Positions 36,271-46,095 of a DNA stretch of 64,000 nucleotides are shown piece after piece. The notes beneath the pieces were generated by a model that saw only the letters and a program-made list of their open reading frames with translations, did not search any database and was not told the DNA's origin. Source of the stretch: Clostridium_AF sediminicola (GTDB lineage Bacteria; Bacillota; Clostridia; Clostridiales; Clostridiaceae); the NCBI RefSeq assembly GCF_050402865.1, contig NZ_BAABMF010000011.1:114408-178407 (forward strand). Reading direction: 5' to 3'. Both the position numbers and the translations under genes were made by a program. Each line of letters opens with the position of its first letter. Positions within the stretch are counted from its first letter, which is position 1.

Positions 36271-39200
36271 TTATTCTACTACTTCAACAGCAACCTTAAG
36301 CATTTCACCATTGATTTTATATTCGTTATACTCTCTTGATTCATTATATTTTACTTCTACGGATAAAGTTTCTTTCATAATATGTTCTTCGAATTTCTTA
36401 ATAGTATTAATTAACATCTCATTGTCAGCAACAAATAATCTAATTTTATCAGCTACTTGGAATCCACTTTCTTTTCTAAGGTTTTGTACTTTACTTAATA
36501 TCTCTCTTACAAATCCTTCTTCTCTAAGTTCTTCAGTAATTGTTGTATCTAAAACAACTCCGACATCACCTTCACCAGCAAAAGCAAATCCTTCTAAACC
36601 TTGCATAGTAACTAATAAGTTCTCACTATTGAATACTATTTCTGTTCCATCAATATCTACAGTTACAGCTGAACCAGTGTTAATAGTTTGAGCTAGACTC
36701 ATTTGGTTCATTTCACCTAAAGCTTTTCGGATTTTTGGAATAAGTCTTCCGTATTGCTTACCTAATACAGGTAGGTTTGGTTTTATCTCAAAGTTAACAT
36801 ACTTTGATAGATCTGAACCTGAAATTACAGTCTTGATGTTTAACTCTTCTTTAATGATATCTCCATAATAATCTGGTAGTGATTTTGTACTTAATAGCAT
36901 CTCATTTAATGGCTGTCTGTTCTTGATATTAGCACCATTTCTTGCGCTTCTTCCAAGCTTAACTATTTTGTAAGCAAGGTCCATTTCTTCTTCTAATTCT
37001 TTATTTACTAAAGATTCATTATAAACAGGCCATTTACATAAATGTATACTTTCTGGAGCATCTTTATCTAAATTTACTACAAGATTTTGATATATTTCTT
37101 CAGTCATAAATGGTATAAATGGTGCTGCTACTTTTGCTAAAGTGGTTAAAACATTATACAAAGTAGTATATGCCCCTATTTTATCTTCTGTAAGCTCTGT
37201 AGTCCAATATCTAGATCTATTTCTTCTTACATACCAGTTTGATAATTCATCTACAAATTCTTGAAGTTCAAGTGCTGATTGAGTGATTCTATAATTATCA
37301 ATATGACCTTCTACATTAATTATTAAAGTATTTAATTTAGATAAAATCCATTTATCCATTACATTATCTGAAACAAAGTCTGAGTATTTAGTAGGATCAA
37401 ATCCATCTATGTCAGCATATAAAACATAGAAAGAATATACATTCCATAATGTACTCAGGAATTTTCTTTGAGTTTCTATTACGTCTTTTTCAGAGAATCT
37501 TGTTGGAAGCCATGGTGCACTAGCAGTATAGAAATGCCATCTAGTTGCATCTGCTCCTTCATTTTCTAGTACATCAAAAGGATCTACTACATTCCCTTTA
37601 TGTTTAGACATTTTTATTCCTTTTCCATCTAATACATGACCTAAAACAACACAGTTTTCAAATGAGCTTTCTCCAAATATTGCAGTTGATATTGCAAGTA
37701 GAGTATAGAACCATCCTCTAGTTTGGTCAACTGCTTCTGATATGAATTGAGCTGGGAAAGTCTTTTCAAATACTTCTTTATTTTCAAATGGATAGTGATG
37801 TTGTGCAAAAGGCATTGACCCTGAATCAAACCAACAATCAATAACTTCGCTAGTTCTTGTCATTTTTCCTGAACACTTTGGACAAGTAAGTTTAACTTCA
37901 TCTATGTAAGGCTTATGAAGTTCAATATTTTCAGGAACATCTATACCCTTTTCTTTTAACTCTTCTCTACTTCCTATACACTCTCTATGACCACAATCAC
38001 ATTCCCATATAGGAAGTGGTGTACCCCAGTATCTATCTCTACTTATACCCCAATCGATAACATTTTCTACGAATTTTCCAAATCTTCCTGTTCTTATATT
38101 ATCAGGATACCAGTGAATCTTATTATTATTCTCTACAAGTTTATCTCTAAGAGTTGTCATTGCAACAAACCAACTATCTTTTGGATAATATAATAGTGGT
38201 GTATCACATCTCCAACAATGAGGATATGAATGAGTAAACTTTTCTGATTTATAAAGCGTTCCATTTTCTTCCATGTACTTGATAATCTTCGGATCTGCTT
38301 TTTTTACAAATAGTCCTGCCCAAGGTTCAACTTCTTCAACAAATTTCCCTTCAGCATTTACTAAATTTATTAGAGGTAAACCATATTTTTTACCGATTTG
38401 ATTATCATCTTCACCATAAGCAGGTGCAATATGAACTATACCAGTACCATCAGATAATGTAACAAAATCTCCATGTACTACATAGAATGCTTTTTTATCT
38501 GGTTCGTGGAATTTAAATAATTGCTCATATTCTAGGCCTAATAATTCTTCACCTTTAAATTCTCTTATAATCTCATACTCATCAGTAATTATATTTAATA
38601 ATTCTTTAGCTAAGATCAAGGTTTCATCGTTTGTAGATATTTCTACATACTCATAAGCTTTATTAACTGCTAAAGCAACATTTGAAGGTAACGTCCAAGG
38701 AGTTGTTGTCCATGCTAAAATATATTTATTTTCTTCTCCCTTTACTTTAAATTTAACCATTGCAGTAGCTTCTTTAACATCCATATAGCCTTGTGCAACT
38801 TCGTGAGAAGATAATGAAGTTCCACATCTTGGGCAGTAAGGAATAACTTTATGACCTTTATAAAGCAAGTCTTTATTCCACATCTGCTTTAATGCCCACC
38901 ATTCTGACTCAATATAATTATCATGGTATGTTACATATGGATCATCCATATCTACCCAGAAAGCTAGCTTTTCAGACATATCTTTCCACATCTTTGAATA
39001 AGTAAATACACTGTCTTTACATTCCTTTATAAAAGCTTCAACCCCATGTTCTTCTATCTGAGGTTTTCCTGAAATCCCAAGTTTCTTTTCTACTTCAAGT
39101 TCTACTGGCAATCCATGAGTATCCCATCCAGCTTTTCTTAAAACTTTATATCCTTTCATTACTTTATATCTAGGTATAAAATCCTTCATTACCCTTGTTA

Positions 39201-39378
39201 ACACGTGTCCCACATGTGGTTTACCATTAGCAGTTGGTGGTCCATCATAAAATGTGAAATACTCACCATCTTCATTTAAATTAAAGCTTTTTTTAACTAC
39301 ATTTTCTTTTTCCCATAACTTTGCAATGTCTTTTTCCATATCTACAAAGCTTCTAGAATTGTCAATTTTCTTATACAT
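36271..39378 (-). CDS. ileS: Isoleucyl-tRNA synthetase, long (IleS2) type
   Basis: The ATG at 39376-39378 (MYKKIDNSRSF) with AAAGGAGAAGGG upstream gives 1035 residues. The class I signature PHVGH is at residues 54-58 and the KMSKH motif (GIKMSKHKGNVV) near 600; Cys pairs near 185 and 460 (CPRCG, CDCGHRECIG, CPKCSG) may bind zinc. The length and the PHVGH form fit the IleS2 group, which resembles the eukaryotic enzyme and is often insensitive to mupirocin. It is monocistronic behind a T-box leader. Confidence 0.95.
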   Translation of the reverse strand: MYKKIDNSRSFVDMEKDIAKLWEKENVVKKSFNLNEDGEYFTFYDGPPTANGKPHVGHVLTRVMKDFIPRYKVMKGYKVLRKAGWDTHGLPVELEVEKKLGISGKPQIEEHGVEAFIKECKDSVFTYSKMWKDMSEKLAFWVDMDDPYVTYHDNYIESEWWALKQMWNKDLLYKGHKVIPYCPRCGTSLSSHEVAQGYMDVKEATAMVKFKVKGEENKYILAWTTTPWTLPSNVALAVNKAYEYVEISTNDETLILAKELLNIITDEYEIIREFKGEELLGLEYEQLFKFHEPDKKAFYVVHGDFVTLSDGTGIVHIAPAYGEDDNQIGKKYGLPLINLVNAEGKFVEEVEPWAGLFVKKADPKIIKYMEENGTLYKSEKFTHSYPHCWRCDTPLLYYPKDSWFVAMTTLRDKLVENNNKIHWYPDNIRTGRFGKFVENVIDWGISRDRYWGTPLPIWECDCGHRECIGSREELKEKGIDVPENIELHKPYIDEVKLTCPKCSGKMTRTSEVIDCWFDSGSMPFAQHHYPFENKEVFEKTFPAQFISEAVDQTRGWFYTLLAISTAIFGESSFENCVVLGHVLDGKGIKMSKHKGNVVDPFDVLENEGADATRWHFYTASAPWLPTRFSEKDVIETQRKFLSTLWNVYSFYVLYADIDGFDPTKYSDFVSDNVMDKWILSKLNTLIINVEGHIDNYRITQSALELQEFVDELSNWYVRRNRSRYWTTELTEDKIGAYTTLYNVLTTLAKVAAPFIPFMTEEIYQNLVVNLDKDAPESIHLCKWPVYNESLVNKELEEEMDLAYKIVKLGRSARNGANIKNRQPLNEMLLSTKSLPDYYGDIIKEELNIKTVISGSDLSKYVNFEIKPNLPVLGKQYGRLIPKIRKALGEMNQMSLAQTINTGSAVTVDIDGTEIVFNSENLLVTMQGLEGFAFAGEGDVGVVLDTTITEELREEGFVREILSKVQNLRKESGFQVADKIRLFVADNEMLINTIKKFEEHIMKETLSVEVKYNESREYNEYKINGEMLKVAVEVVE

Positions 39379-39498
39379 TTTCCCTTCTCCTTTCGTATAT
39401 ATAAAAACGTAATTTCTATCAAATAGCAATCATTTAATATTACTTACCAAATAATTTTTTTTTACACAAAAATTATTCTTTGACATATAAATAAAAAA

Positions 39499-39728
39499 AC
39501 TGCGCCCTATAGGACGCAGTAGAATAACCACCTATTAAATCTGTCTTCAAGTACAATCATACTCTATTCTTTAACGCAGAATTACGGAAAAACTTACTGT
39601 TTATTTCAGTTCACGGCTCCATGGTGATTTTCCTCTAATCTTAGTTGTGAGTTTCCACCTATCCTCACTCTCTGTAAACATACAATTAGAATACTTTTCC
39701 ATTTCTTTGCCTTTATTATTTATTCAAT
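39499..39728 (-). ncRNA. T-box leader (tRNA-Ile sensing) of ileS
   Basis: Reading the minus strand: the stem-I pieces AGAGAGTGAGGATAGGTGG and AAACTCAC, then the specifier context AATCACC with ATC (39628-39626, isoleucine), GGAG, then the T-box GGTGGTTATTCTACTGCG, whose TGGT would pair with the tRNA 3' end. The terminator CTGCGTCC-TATA-GGGCGCAG plus seven Ts follows (39519-39500). Uncharged tRNA-Ile should stabilise the antiterminator and turn on ileS. The specifier is assigned from context, not from a folded model. Confidence 0.85.
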
Positions 39729-39735
39729 CAAACTC

Positions 39736-39764
39736 ATTATATAATATGGTTTTTTTGTTGTCAA
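39736..39764 (-). promoter_or_regulatory. ileS promoter
   Basis: Consensus TTGACA (39764-39759) and TATAAT (39741-39736) with a 17-base spacer on the minus strand, directly upstream of the T-box. Confidence 0.88.
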
Positions 39765-39786
39765 ACTTTTATTATATTCTACACTA

Positions 39787-39908
39787 TGGTTATTCCACAA
39801 AAAGTAATTTAGTTGAACTCCGACCACAATATATAGCGTCAGAACGCATCAATCTGCGGTAGATATTTTGGTCAACTTTAGTTCAACTTACTTTTTTTAG
39901 TTTAACCA
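39787..39908. repeat. Palindromic MITE-like element, copy 2
   Basis: Starts TGGTTATTCCACAAAAAGTA and ends TTTTTTTAGTTTAACCA, with the same inner GCGTCAGAACGC as the copy at 211-366. It is 122 bases and is flanked by CTA on both sides, a possible 3-bp target duplication. It lies just upstream of the ileS promoter. Confidence 0.7.
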
Positions 39909-39929
39909 CTATGGTTAAACAACACATTT

Positions 39930-40823
39930 TTATCTGTCATCAAAAATTTCTTCGTATTTATTGCCTAAATAGTCCTCAATATAGACTTTTATTCTACCAG
40001 GTACTTTAATATCATTATTCAAACTCATACTTTCATTATAGTCAACAATCTCTAATCCATAAGGATTTTCAATTTTCAAACCTTCAATTTCTTCTATACC
40101 ATCTTTTATAATGTCTTTATGAATAACTTCTTCATCTCCAATAAAAATTTCAAACCAAATATTTCTAATTTTTAATTTATCAATTATATTATCACTTATT
40201 ATTGAATTACCAGCATTATTTTTTATTAAATAATCATTAACAAGGTTTATATACATATCAATATTAGTAGTACTTCTACTCTTAAAATAAGTTTGAATTT
40301 GAATTCTATCTTCAATCATTTTATTTAATTCTATATTTGTTAAGTTCTCTATTATAGTCTTTGAGCTATTCTTTACTTTAACTTTAAAATAGTAATTTTT
40401 ATCAGCATTCAATGATAATTTTTCTTCATAATTTAGAGTATTATCTTTATCAACTAATACAATATCCCAATTTTCAATTTCACTTGGATCATCATCATAA
40501 CATCCATAAATTAAATATACCTTATCTCCTTTATTTAACTCTCGTAAACTCCATTTAATTTTTACATTAGCTTCTTTTAAATCATCAGAAAAATTTATTA
40601 TATCCATTGATTCTAATTTAAGCCATCGTTGCTCATCCGTAAACTCCTTAACAGAATCATTAACATTTTTTGAAATTGAATCTATGTCTTCTCTTAACTC
40701 AACATTCTGATATTGAATATCCATTATTTTATTGTCAACCTTACTTAACATTTTAAACAATAATAAATTAGATATCAAAAGAATTGAAATTAATACTATT
40801 GAAAATTTTTCTTTCTTCCCCAT
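39930..40823 (-). CDS. Membrane-anchored protein of unknown function
   Basis: A 297-residue protein with one N-terminal membrane helix (about residues 7-26, SIVLISILLISNLLLFKML) and a ~270-residue external part. The start is the ATG at 40821-40823 after GGAGTAGGG; a GTG one codon earlier is possible. After a short coiled-coil-like stretch (YQNVELREDIDSISKNVNDS) the rest is strand-rich and acidic, with no motif I recognise. It is encoded 19 bases after the CPBP protease gene and probably shares its transcript. Confidence 0.7.
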   Translation of the reverse strand: MGKKEKFSIVLISILLISNLLLFKMLSKVDNKIMDIQYQNVELREDIDSISKNVNDSVKEFTDEQRWLKLESMDIINFSDDLKEANVKIKWSLRELNKGDKVYLIYGCYDDDPSEIENWDIVLVDKDNTLNYEEKLSLNADKNYYFKVKVKNSSKTIIENLTNIELNKMIEDRIQIQTYFKSRSTTNIDMYINLVNDYLIKNNAGNSIISDNIIDKLKIRNIWFEIFIGDEEVIHKDIIKDGIEEIEGLKIENPYGLEIVDYNESMSLNNDIKVPGRIKVYIEDYLGNKYEEIFDDR

Positions 40824-40842
40824 CACCCTACTCCATTCGTTA

Positions 40843-41775
40843 TTATTTAAAATATAGAAAATACAAATCTGCTAATATTGAGATGCTAAATATACCTAAA
40901 AGTATCTTCATTGGTTTATCAAAAACCTTAATTTCCTTACCTTCATAATTTTCATTATAATTACGATTCTTTTTCTTCAAAACTCTTAATAACAAATAAA
41001 TCAACCCAGAACATATTATAGCATTTATAACTAATCCAATAAGCATATTTAAAATAGTACTTGATGGCAATCCCTTTACCCCTAATTTTTGAATGTTTTG
41101 ATATTCTTCTCCCATAAAATCCACTACCTTCAAAGCTATTTCTGCTTGAAGTACTTGTAGCCCATTAACGGTAAAATGTGCAATCATAGAAGTAAATATA
41201 GACCCTGTTATACGAACCATATACGCGAATAAAGTCCCTAATGCAAAAGCATATAAAAATTGCTGACCATTTAAATGCATTATTCCAAATATTAACCCGT
41301 TCATTAGTGAAGCTCTTTTAATATCAACATCATCATATCCTTTTAAAGCTATCCCTCTTGCAAATACCTCTTCACAAATTGCTGGTACCCCTGCAATAAT
41401 TATCAATTTATAGATAAAAGGAATTTCCGCTAATCTTTGAAATAAATTCGCTATAGTATTTGGAAATACTAATTGAGAAATAAATGATAATAGCTGCGCT
41501 ATTGGTTGGCTAAGTATAGCAATCCCTATAACAATTAATACTGTTACGATAGAAATTTTTTTGAATCTTAACGTTTGAATAACGGATTCTTTTGTTATTA
41601 CAAAATATATTATTGCAGTAATTAAAAACAATAATATTTCTGGAAATACTAAATAGAATTCTAATGAAAAATGTAGCTTGGCAAGTAAAGGTGCTAATAA
41701 ATATTTTAACAAAAGTGATGTTATAATAACTAATAATACATAAAAATTTGATCGTCTTACTTTATAGTCAAACAT
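40843..41775 (-). CDS. CPBP-family intramembrane metalloprotease
   Basis: A 310-residue protein with about eight membrane segments. The CAAX-protease/bacteriocin-processing motifs are present: EEVFARG (EExxxR) near residue 137, FGIMH near 155 and HFTVN near 200, which form the glutamate/histidine active site in the membrane. Such enzymes act in protein maturation or bacteriocin self-immunity; the substrate is not evident. It precedes the membrane-anchored unknown protein. Confidence 0.88.
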   Translation of the reverse strand: MFDYKVRRSNFYVLLVIITSLLLKYLLAPLLAKLHFSLEFYLVFPEILLFLITAIIYFVITKESVIQTLRFKKISIVTVLIVIGIAILSQPIAQLLSFISQLVFPNTIANLFQRLAEIPFIYKLIIIAGVPAICEEVFARGIALKGYDDVDIKRASLMNGLIFGIMHLNGQQFLYAFALGTLFAYMVRITGSIFTSMIAHFTVNGLQVLQAEIALKVVDFMGEEYQNIQKLGVKGLPSSTILNMLIGLVINAIICSGLIYLLLRVLKKKNRNYNENYEGKEIKVFDKPMKILLGIFSISILADLYFLYFK

Positions 41776-41800
41776 ATAAAAATCCTTTCCAAATTAGAAT

Positions 41801-41841
41801 AAAAGAACAGATATGTAAACATTATATAATTTACATATCTG
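41801..41841 (-). terminator. Intrinsic terminator of the amidase gene
   Basis: A 12-bp stem CAGATATGTAAA/TTTACATATCTG with a 10-base loop is followed by a T-rich run on the minus strand. Confidence 0.8.
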
Positions 41842-41865
41842 CATAGTCAAATAGATTTATAAAAT

Positions 41866-43887
41866 TTAATCAATTGTTCTTAAAATTCCTCTTGATATAG
41901 ATTCTGCACATTGCATTTGGAAATTAGGATCATTTAATTGCATTTCTTTAGTTGGATTACTCAAAAATTCAACTTCTGTCAAAATTGAAGGTGCATTTGT
42001 ATACCTAGTTACGTATAACCCTGCAGCCTTTGCTCCTCTACTAATTGAACCAATTCCTGTATATAATTCATCCAATACATTTGTAGCAAATTCTGTACTA
42101 TCGCTACGCCCTCTATAATAATATGTCTCAACACCTGTTATTGCTGATGCACTTCCCATGCTGTTTCCATGTATTGATATAAAATAATCTGAATTAGCCT
42201 CATTAGAAATATCACATCTCATTTGTAGCTCTTCCGATTTATTACTTGGCCATGGGACATTATCACTAATTCTTGTAAAGACAACATCGACACCATTTTT
42301 AACTAGTATATCGCCTAACTTTAAACTTATAGCTAAATTAACATTTTTTTCTTTAACACCTGCAGCTCCTATTGCCCCTGGATCATATCCCCCATGTCCT
42401 GGGTCAATAGTAATTTTATACTGTTTTTTATTGAACGGCATTACCATAACAGCCATCGTAACCTTTTTGCTTCCGGCTTTTGTTCTTCCTGTTACAATAT
42501 GCATACCTGGCTCATCAGTATTAACACTCTCTCTGTCCCATATCACACTTGCTCTAACTAAATTACCGTCAAGCCCTGTTGCTTCAACATATTCAGGCAT
42601 TGAGAATACTTGTCCCTGATCAACTTTCATTGAAAAATCTTTTACTTTAGATAAAGGAGTAGTTTCATCTACTGGCAATTCATTATTATTAACAACAATT
42701 TCCATAAAGACACTATTGTTATACCCATCAACAGTTCCGTATAAGTAGAATGTACCACTTTGAGACGTATCTACTGATTGCATATTCCATTGAACATTAA
42801 CTTTTTGGTGAGAATTATCACTCATCAAAGCATCAACTTTAGTCGGTAAAGTATAATTTTCACCTTTATATAATATAACATTTAAATCTTCTATAGTCTT
42901 AATAGTTTTTTCTTCTTCTACATCAAAGTAATTTATAATAGCATTAGCTATTGCTTTAGCACTTGATTGTTGAAATTCTGATGTAGCTAAAACTTTTTCT
43001 TCGTTTGGATTTGAAATGAACCCTAAATTAGCATAGACCCCAACCGCATTAACTGTATTTAACGTCTTTAACTCGTTTGGTGTTATTCCTCTATTAGGCA
43101 AATTAGTTCTATTCATCATTTCACTCTGTATGTTAGTTGCTAACTTTTTACCTTCTGCACTGCTATTCAAATAATACATTTCGTATCCACTACCTGTTGG
43201 AGACCAACTATTTGTATGTATACTTACAAGAATATCTGCATTTGCATCATTAACAATCTTACTTCTTGCCGCTATACTTTCAGTGCTTGTCCAAGGAACA
43301 TCATCAGAAGTCCTTGTATACACTACGTTAAATCCATTACTCTGTAGAATAGCTCCTGCCTTCATAGCTACTGATAAATTAATATCCTTACCTAAAACAC
43401 CTGTTGGGCCAACTTCATTTCCAACATCGTTTCCAGCTCTTCCTGCATCAAGCGCAACTGTATATTTATTAAAATTATTACCACCGTTGCTGTTTGAATT
43501 AGATTTAGTTGTGAAATTCATTCTTATCTCATTACTAAGAATCTTACCATTTGTTGACTTAACAGACTCCCTAACAATAAGAGTATACGTTTTTCCATAT
43601 TCGTATCCATAAGTTGGAGATACTGCTATTGTTTTAGTATTGATCATTTTTCGTTTAATACTAACATATGTACCTGCCTCATCCAGGACTAATATATCAT
43701 GATTATTTTCCACACTAGCTTTATCAACATCAAAATTGAAAGTAATATTCCAACTTTTATTTATGTCAACATTACTTTTAGATGCTAACTCATTATAGGA
43801 TTTCGCAGCAAATACCTTATCCCCAAAAGCTGTCGTAAACACCAATATTATCATGATAAGAATTGATAAAATACTCTTTTTTCTCAA
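41866..43887 (-). CDS. Secreted N-acetylmuramoyl-L-alanine amidase with two Amidase_3 domains, the first degenerate
   Basis: A TTG (43885-43887) after GGAGGG starts a 673-residue exported protein: signal peptide (1-28), Ig-like domain (~30-130), Amidase_3 domain 1 (~143-320), two Big_4-like domains (~330-400 and ~412-485) and Amidase_3 domain 2 (~490-670). Domain 2 keeps all zinc and catalytic residues: His498 in DPGHGG, Glu513, His573 in SIHGN and Glu638 in ILTEVEF. Domain 1 has Arg150, Gly166 and Asn287 at the three matching positions and only His224, so it is probably inactive and may bind peptidoglycan. Function: cell-wall turnover. Confidence 0.9.
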   Translation of the reverse strand: MRKKSILSILIMIILVFTTAFGDKVFAAKSYNELASKSNVDINKSWNITFNFDVDKASVENNHDILVLDEAGTYVSIKRKMINTKTIAVSPTYGYEYGKTYTLIVRESVKSTNGKILSNEIRMNFTTKSNSNSNGGNNFNKYTVALDAGRAGNDVGNEVGPTGVLGKDINLSVAMKAGAILQSNGFNVVYTRTSDDVPWTSTESIAARSKIVNDANADILVSIHTNSWSPTGSGYEMYYLNSSAEGKKLATNIQSEMMNRTNLPNRGITPNELKTLNTVNAVGVYANLGFISNPNEEKVLATSEFQQSSAKAIANAIINYFDVEEEKTIKTIEDLNVILYKGENYTLPTKVDALMSDNSHQKVNVQWNMQSVDTSQSGTFYLYGTVDGYNNSVFMEIVVNNNELPVDETTPLSKVKDFSMKVDQGQVFSMPEYVEATGLDGNLVRASVIWDRESVNTDEPGMHIVTGRTKAGSKKVTMAVMVMPFNKKQYKITIDPGHGGYDPGAIGAAGVKEKNVNLAISLKLGDILVKNGVDVVFTRISDNVPWPSNKSEELQMRCDISNEANSDYFISIHGNSMGSASAITGVETYYYRGRSDSTEFATNVLDELYTGIGSISRGAKAAGLYVTRYTNAPSILTEVEFLSNPTKEMQLNDPNFQMQCAESISRGILRTID

Positions 43888-44202
43888 TATAACCCTCCTA
43901 TAATTCTGACATACTCTTATTTTATTTTAATCTTATCATTTTTTCAACCACTATAGGTACTTTAAAATGTAAATTTTAAATAATATTTTTAATAGTAATA
44001 AATATGATTTTATATTTATGGGAACATTAAAAAGAACACTATATGAACAAAGGAAGATATTTCTATATTTAAACAATATCTTGTTATTTAAGCAATTTAT
44101 ACTTGCCTGGAAAGTAGTATTTTTTTCATGGTATAATTTGTATAACAATTGTATTATAGAATATAATTTTTAAAATTAAATTTCATTGAGAAGGAGAAAA
44201 TT

Positions 44203-44841
44203 ATGAAAATAACATGGATAGCTCATGCAAGCTTTTTATTAGAAGACTCTAAAGGTAGAAAACTATTAACTGACCCATATGATAACTCTATTGGTCACAA
44301 AATCTATAAAGGTGATGCCGATATAATAACAATAAGCCATCATCATTTTGACCATGAATATACTGATGAAATAAACAAATCTTCAAAAATTCTAGATAAA
44401 GTTGGTATATTCAATCTATGTGATATACCTATAGAAGGTTTGCCTACATATCACGATAAATTTAAAGGGGCTAAAAGAGGGGAAAATACTATTTACATAA
44501 TAGAAATGGATGGTTATAAAATTTGTCATCTAGGAGATTTAGGTCATAATCTATCAAATGATACCCTTGAAAAAATAGGTAAGATAGATGTATTGTTGAT
44601 TCCAGTAGGTGGTAACTTCACAATAGATGCAAAAGAAGCCGCCACTATATGTAAACAAATCGGAAGTCATATTGTAATACCTATGCATTATAAAACTCCA
44701 AAAATTGATTTCCCAATTGATGGAGTAGATAAATTTATTACCGAAATGAAGAATGGAGAAAGAGTCAATAGCAGCACTATAGAAATCAATAAACCTCTCA
44801 CTGGTAGCAATATGGTTAAACTTCTTGATTATAGTAATTAA
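44203..44841 (+). CDS. Metallo-beta-lactamase-fold hydrolase (UPF0173-like)
   Basis: A 212-residue cytoplasmic protein with GAGAAGGAG before the ATG. The metal motif appears as ISHHHFDHEY (HxHxDH type) near residue 47, HLGDLGH near 108 and a final IPMHYKT near 160. The substrate of this family is not known. It is the only plus-strand gene here, with a hairpin terminator downstream. A possible promoter TTGTAT-18-TATAAT lies at ~44138-44167. Confidence 0.88.
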   Translation: MKITWIAHASFLLEDSKGRKLLTDPYDNSIGHKIYKGDADIITISHHHFDHEYTDEINKSSKILDKVGIFNLCDIPIEGLPTYHDKFKGAKRGENTIYIIEMDGYKICHLGDLGHNLSNDTLEKIGKIDVLLIPVGGNFTIDAKEAATICKQIGSHIVIPMHYKTPKIDFPIDGVDKFITEMKNGERVNSSTIEINKPLTGSNMVKLLDYSN

Positions 44842-44864
44842 GAAAGAAACTAATTCAAAATATA

Positions 44865-44895
44865 TAAATTGCGAAGAAAAGCGCTTCGCAATTTA
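44865..44895. terminator. Hairpin terminator, shared type with 51033
   Basis: TAAATTGCGAAG pairs with CTTCGCAATTTA around GAAAAGCG-type loop. The same stem, TATAAATTGCGAA/TTCGCAATTTATA, recurs at 51033-51067. Confidence 0.65.
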
Positions 44896-45100
44896 TAGTT
44901 AAGAGTGAAGAGTTATGGACACCTATCGCAACCGAAAGCTTTTAATTAAATAAAAGATAAAATACCTTCCTTTTGCATAGCAAAAGATCAGATTTCCAGT
45001 TAGCGAAGCTAATAAAGGCTTAGTTAAAGATTTTCTGCAAGAAAATCAACCTTCACTCTTAACTTTTAACTCTTAACTCTTAACTAATCTGATTCGTCTT
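44896..45100. repeat. Heptamer-bounded intergenic element, copy 3
   Basis: The right end reads on the minus strand as AGTTAAG-AGTTAAG-AGTTAAA-AGTTAAG-AGTGAAG, a clean run of degenerate heptamers; the left end has AGTTAAGAGTGAAG-AGTTATG. The interior shares GTTATGGACACCT, TTTTGCATAGCAAAAG and TAATAAAGGCTTAGTTAAAG with the copy at 27034-27295. No gene is present. Confidence 0.65.
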
Positions 45101-45119
45101 TTATTTTAATTGCGCTCTA

Positions 45120-46079
45120 CTAAATATCCCTCGCCGCTATGTATCCTTCAATCCCTTTAGCTGTTTCTATAGCTTTAACTACTGCTTTTTCCATTACATT
45201 AGCTGCTGTGAAACCGATAGTATTAACATCAGCCTCAACTTTACCTGATGCCATTACAAAAATTGTATCCCCATCAAACATTGAATGAGCTGGTCTAATA
45301 CTTCTTGCAAATCCATTATGTGCCATTGATGCTACTTTATTAGCTTCAGCTTTAGATAGTTTTGCATTAGTTATAATTGCACCTATTGTTGTATTTCCAT
45401 TAAAAAGATTCTTTTTATCATCATATTTTGATGTCATAATTGACTCAGTATTTAACAATTGCCCTTTTTCTTTGTCATAGGCTCCTGCTATAATTTTATT
45501 ATTCTCACTATCATATATATCTCCAAGTGCATTTACTGCTACGATTGCTCCTATCATTAAATCTCCGATTTCTACGGCATAAGTTCCAAGGCCGCCTTTC
45601 ATAGCATTCTCAGGCCCAAGAACTTTACCAATAGTTGCTCCTAATCCTGCACCATAATTTCCTTCTTCTAAAGAATTCTTTTCTGATTCCAAGCATGCTT
45701 TATATCCCAGTTCTTTATCTGGTCTTATCTTGTGGTCACCTATAATTAAATCAAATAAAGCTGCCCCACAAACAATAGGAACCTTTGTAACTCCGACATC
45801 AAAGCCTATGTTCTTCTCTTCCAAGTAATTCATCACTCCAGAAGCTGAATCTAATCCAAATGCACTTCCTCCGGTCAATAACACAGCATGAATTTTATCT
45901 ACTAAATTTATGGGATTCAATAGATCAGTTTCTCTTGTACCTGGAGCACCACCTCTTACATCAACACCTGCACTTGCTCCTTCTTTGGCTATTATAACTG
46001 TGCACCCAGTTGGTCCTTCATTATATTCTGCATTTCCTATTTTAAAATCTAAAATATCTGTAATTTTTATCTCTTTCAT
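45120..46079 (-). CDS. P1-family peptidase (DmpA/BapA-like, peptidase S58)
   Basis: The ATG at 46077-46079 (MKEIKITDILDF) with AGGGGG upstream gives 319 residues. These proteins self-cleave before an N-terminal nucleophile: GNTTIGAIITNA shows the family's N-T site near residue 235. GGAPGTRETDLL and LTGGSAFGLDSASG, which are typical of the aminopeptidase DmpA group, are present. It probably removes N-terminal or beta-linked residues from peptides; the physiological substrate is unknown. Confidence 0.88.
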   Translation of the reverse strand: MKEIKITDILDFKIGNAEYNEGPTGCTVIIAKEGASAGVDVRGGAPGTRETDLLNPINLVDKIHAVLLTGGSAFGLDSASGVMNYLEEKNIGFDVGVTKVPIVCGAALFDLIIGDHKIRPDKELGYKACLESEKNSLEEGNYGAGLGATIGKVLGPENAMKGGLGTYAVEIGDLMIGAIVAVNALGDIYDSENNKIIAGAYDKEKGQLLNTESIMTSKYDDKKNLFNGNTTIGAIITNAKLSKAEANKVASMAHNGFARSIRPAHSMFDGDTIFVMASGKVEADVNTIGFTAANVMEKAVVKAIETAKGIEGYIAARDI

Positions 46080-46095
46080 AAAATAACCCCCTATT

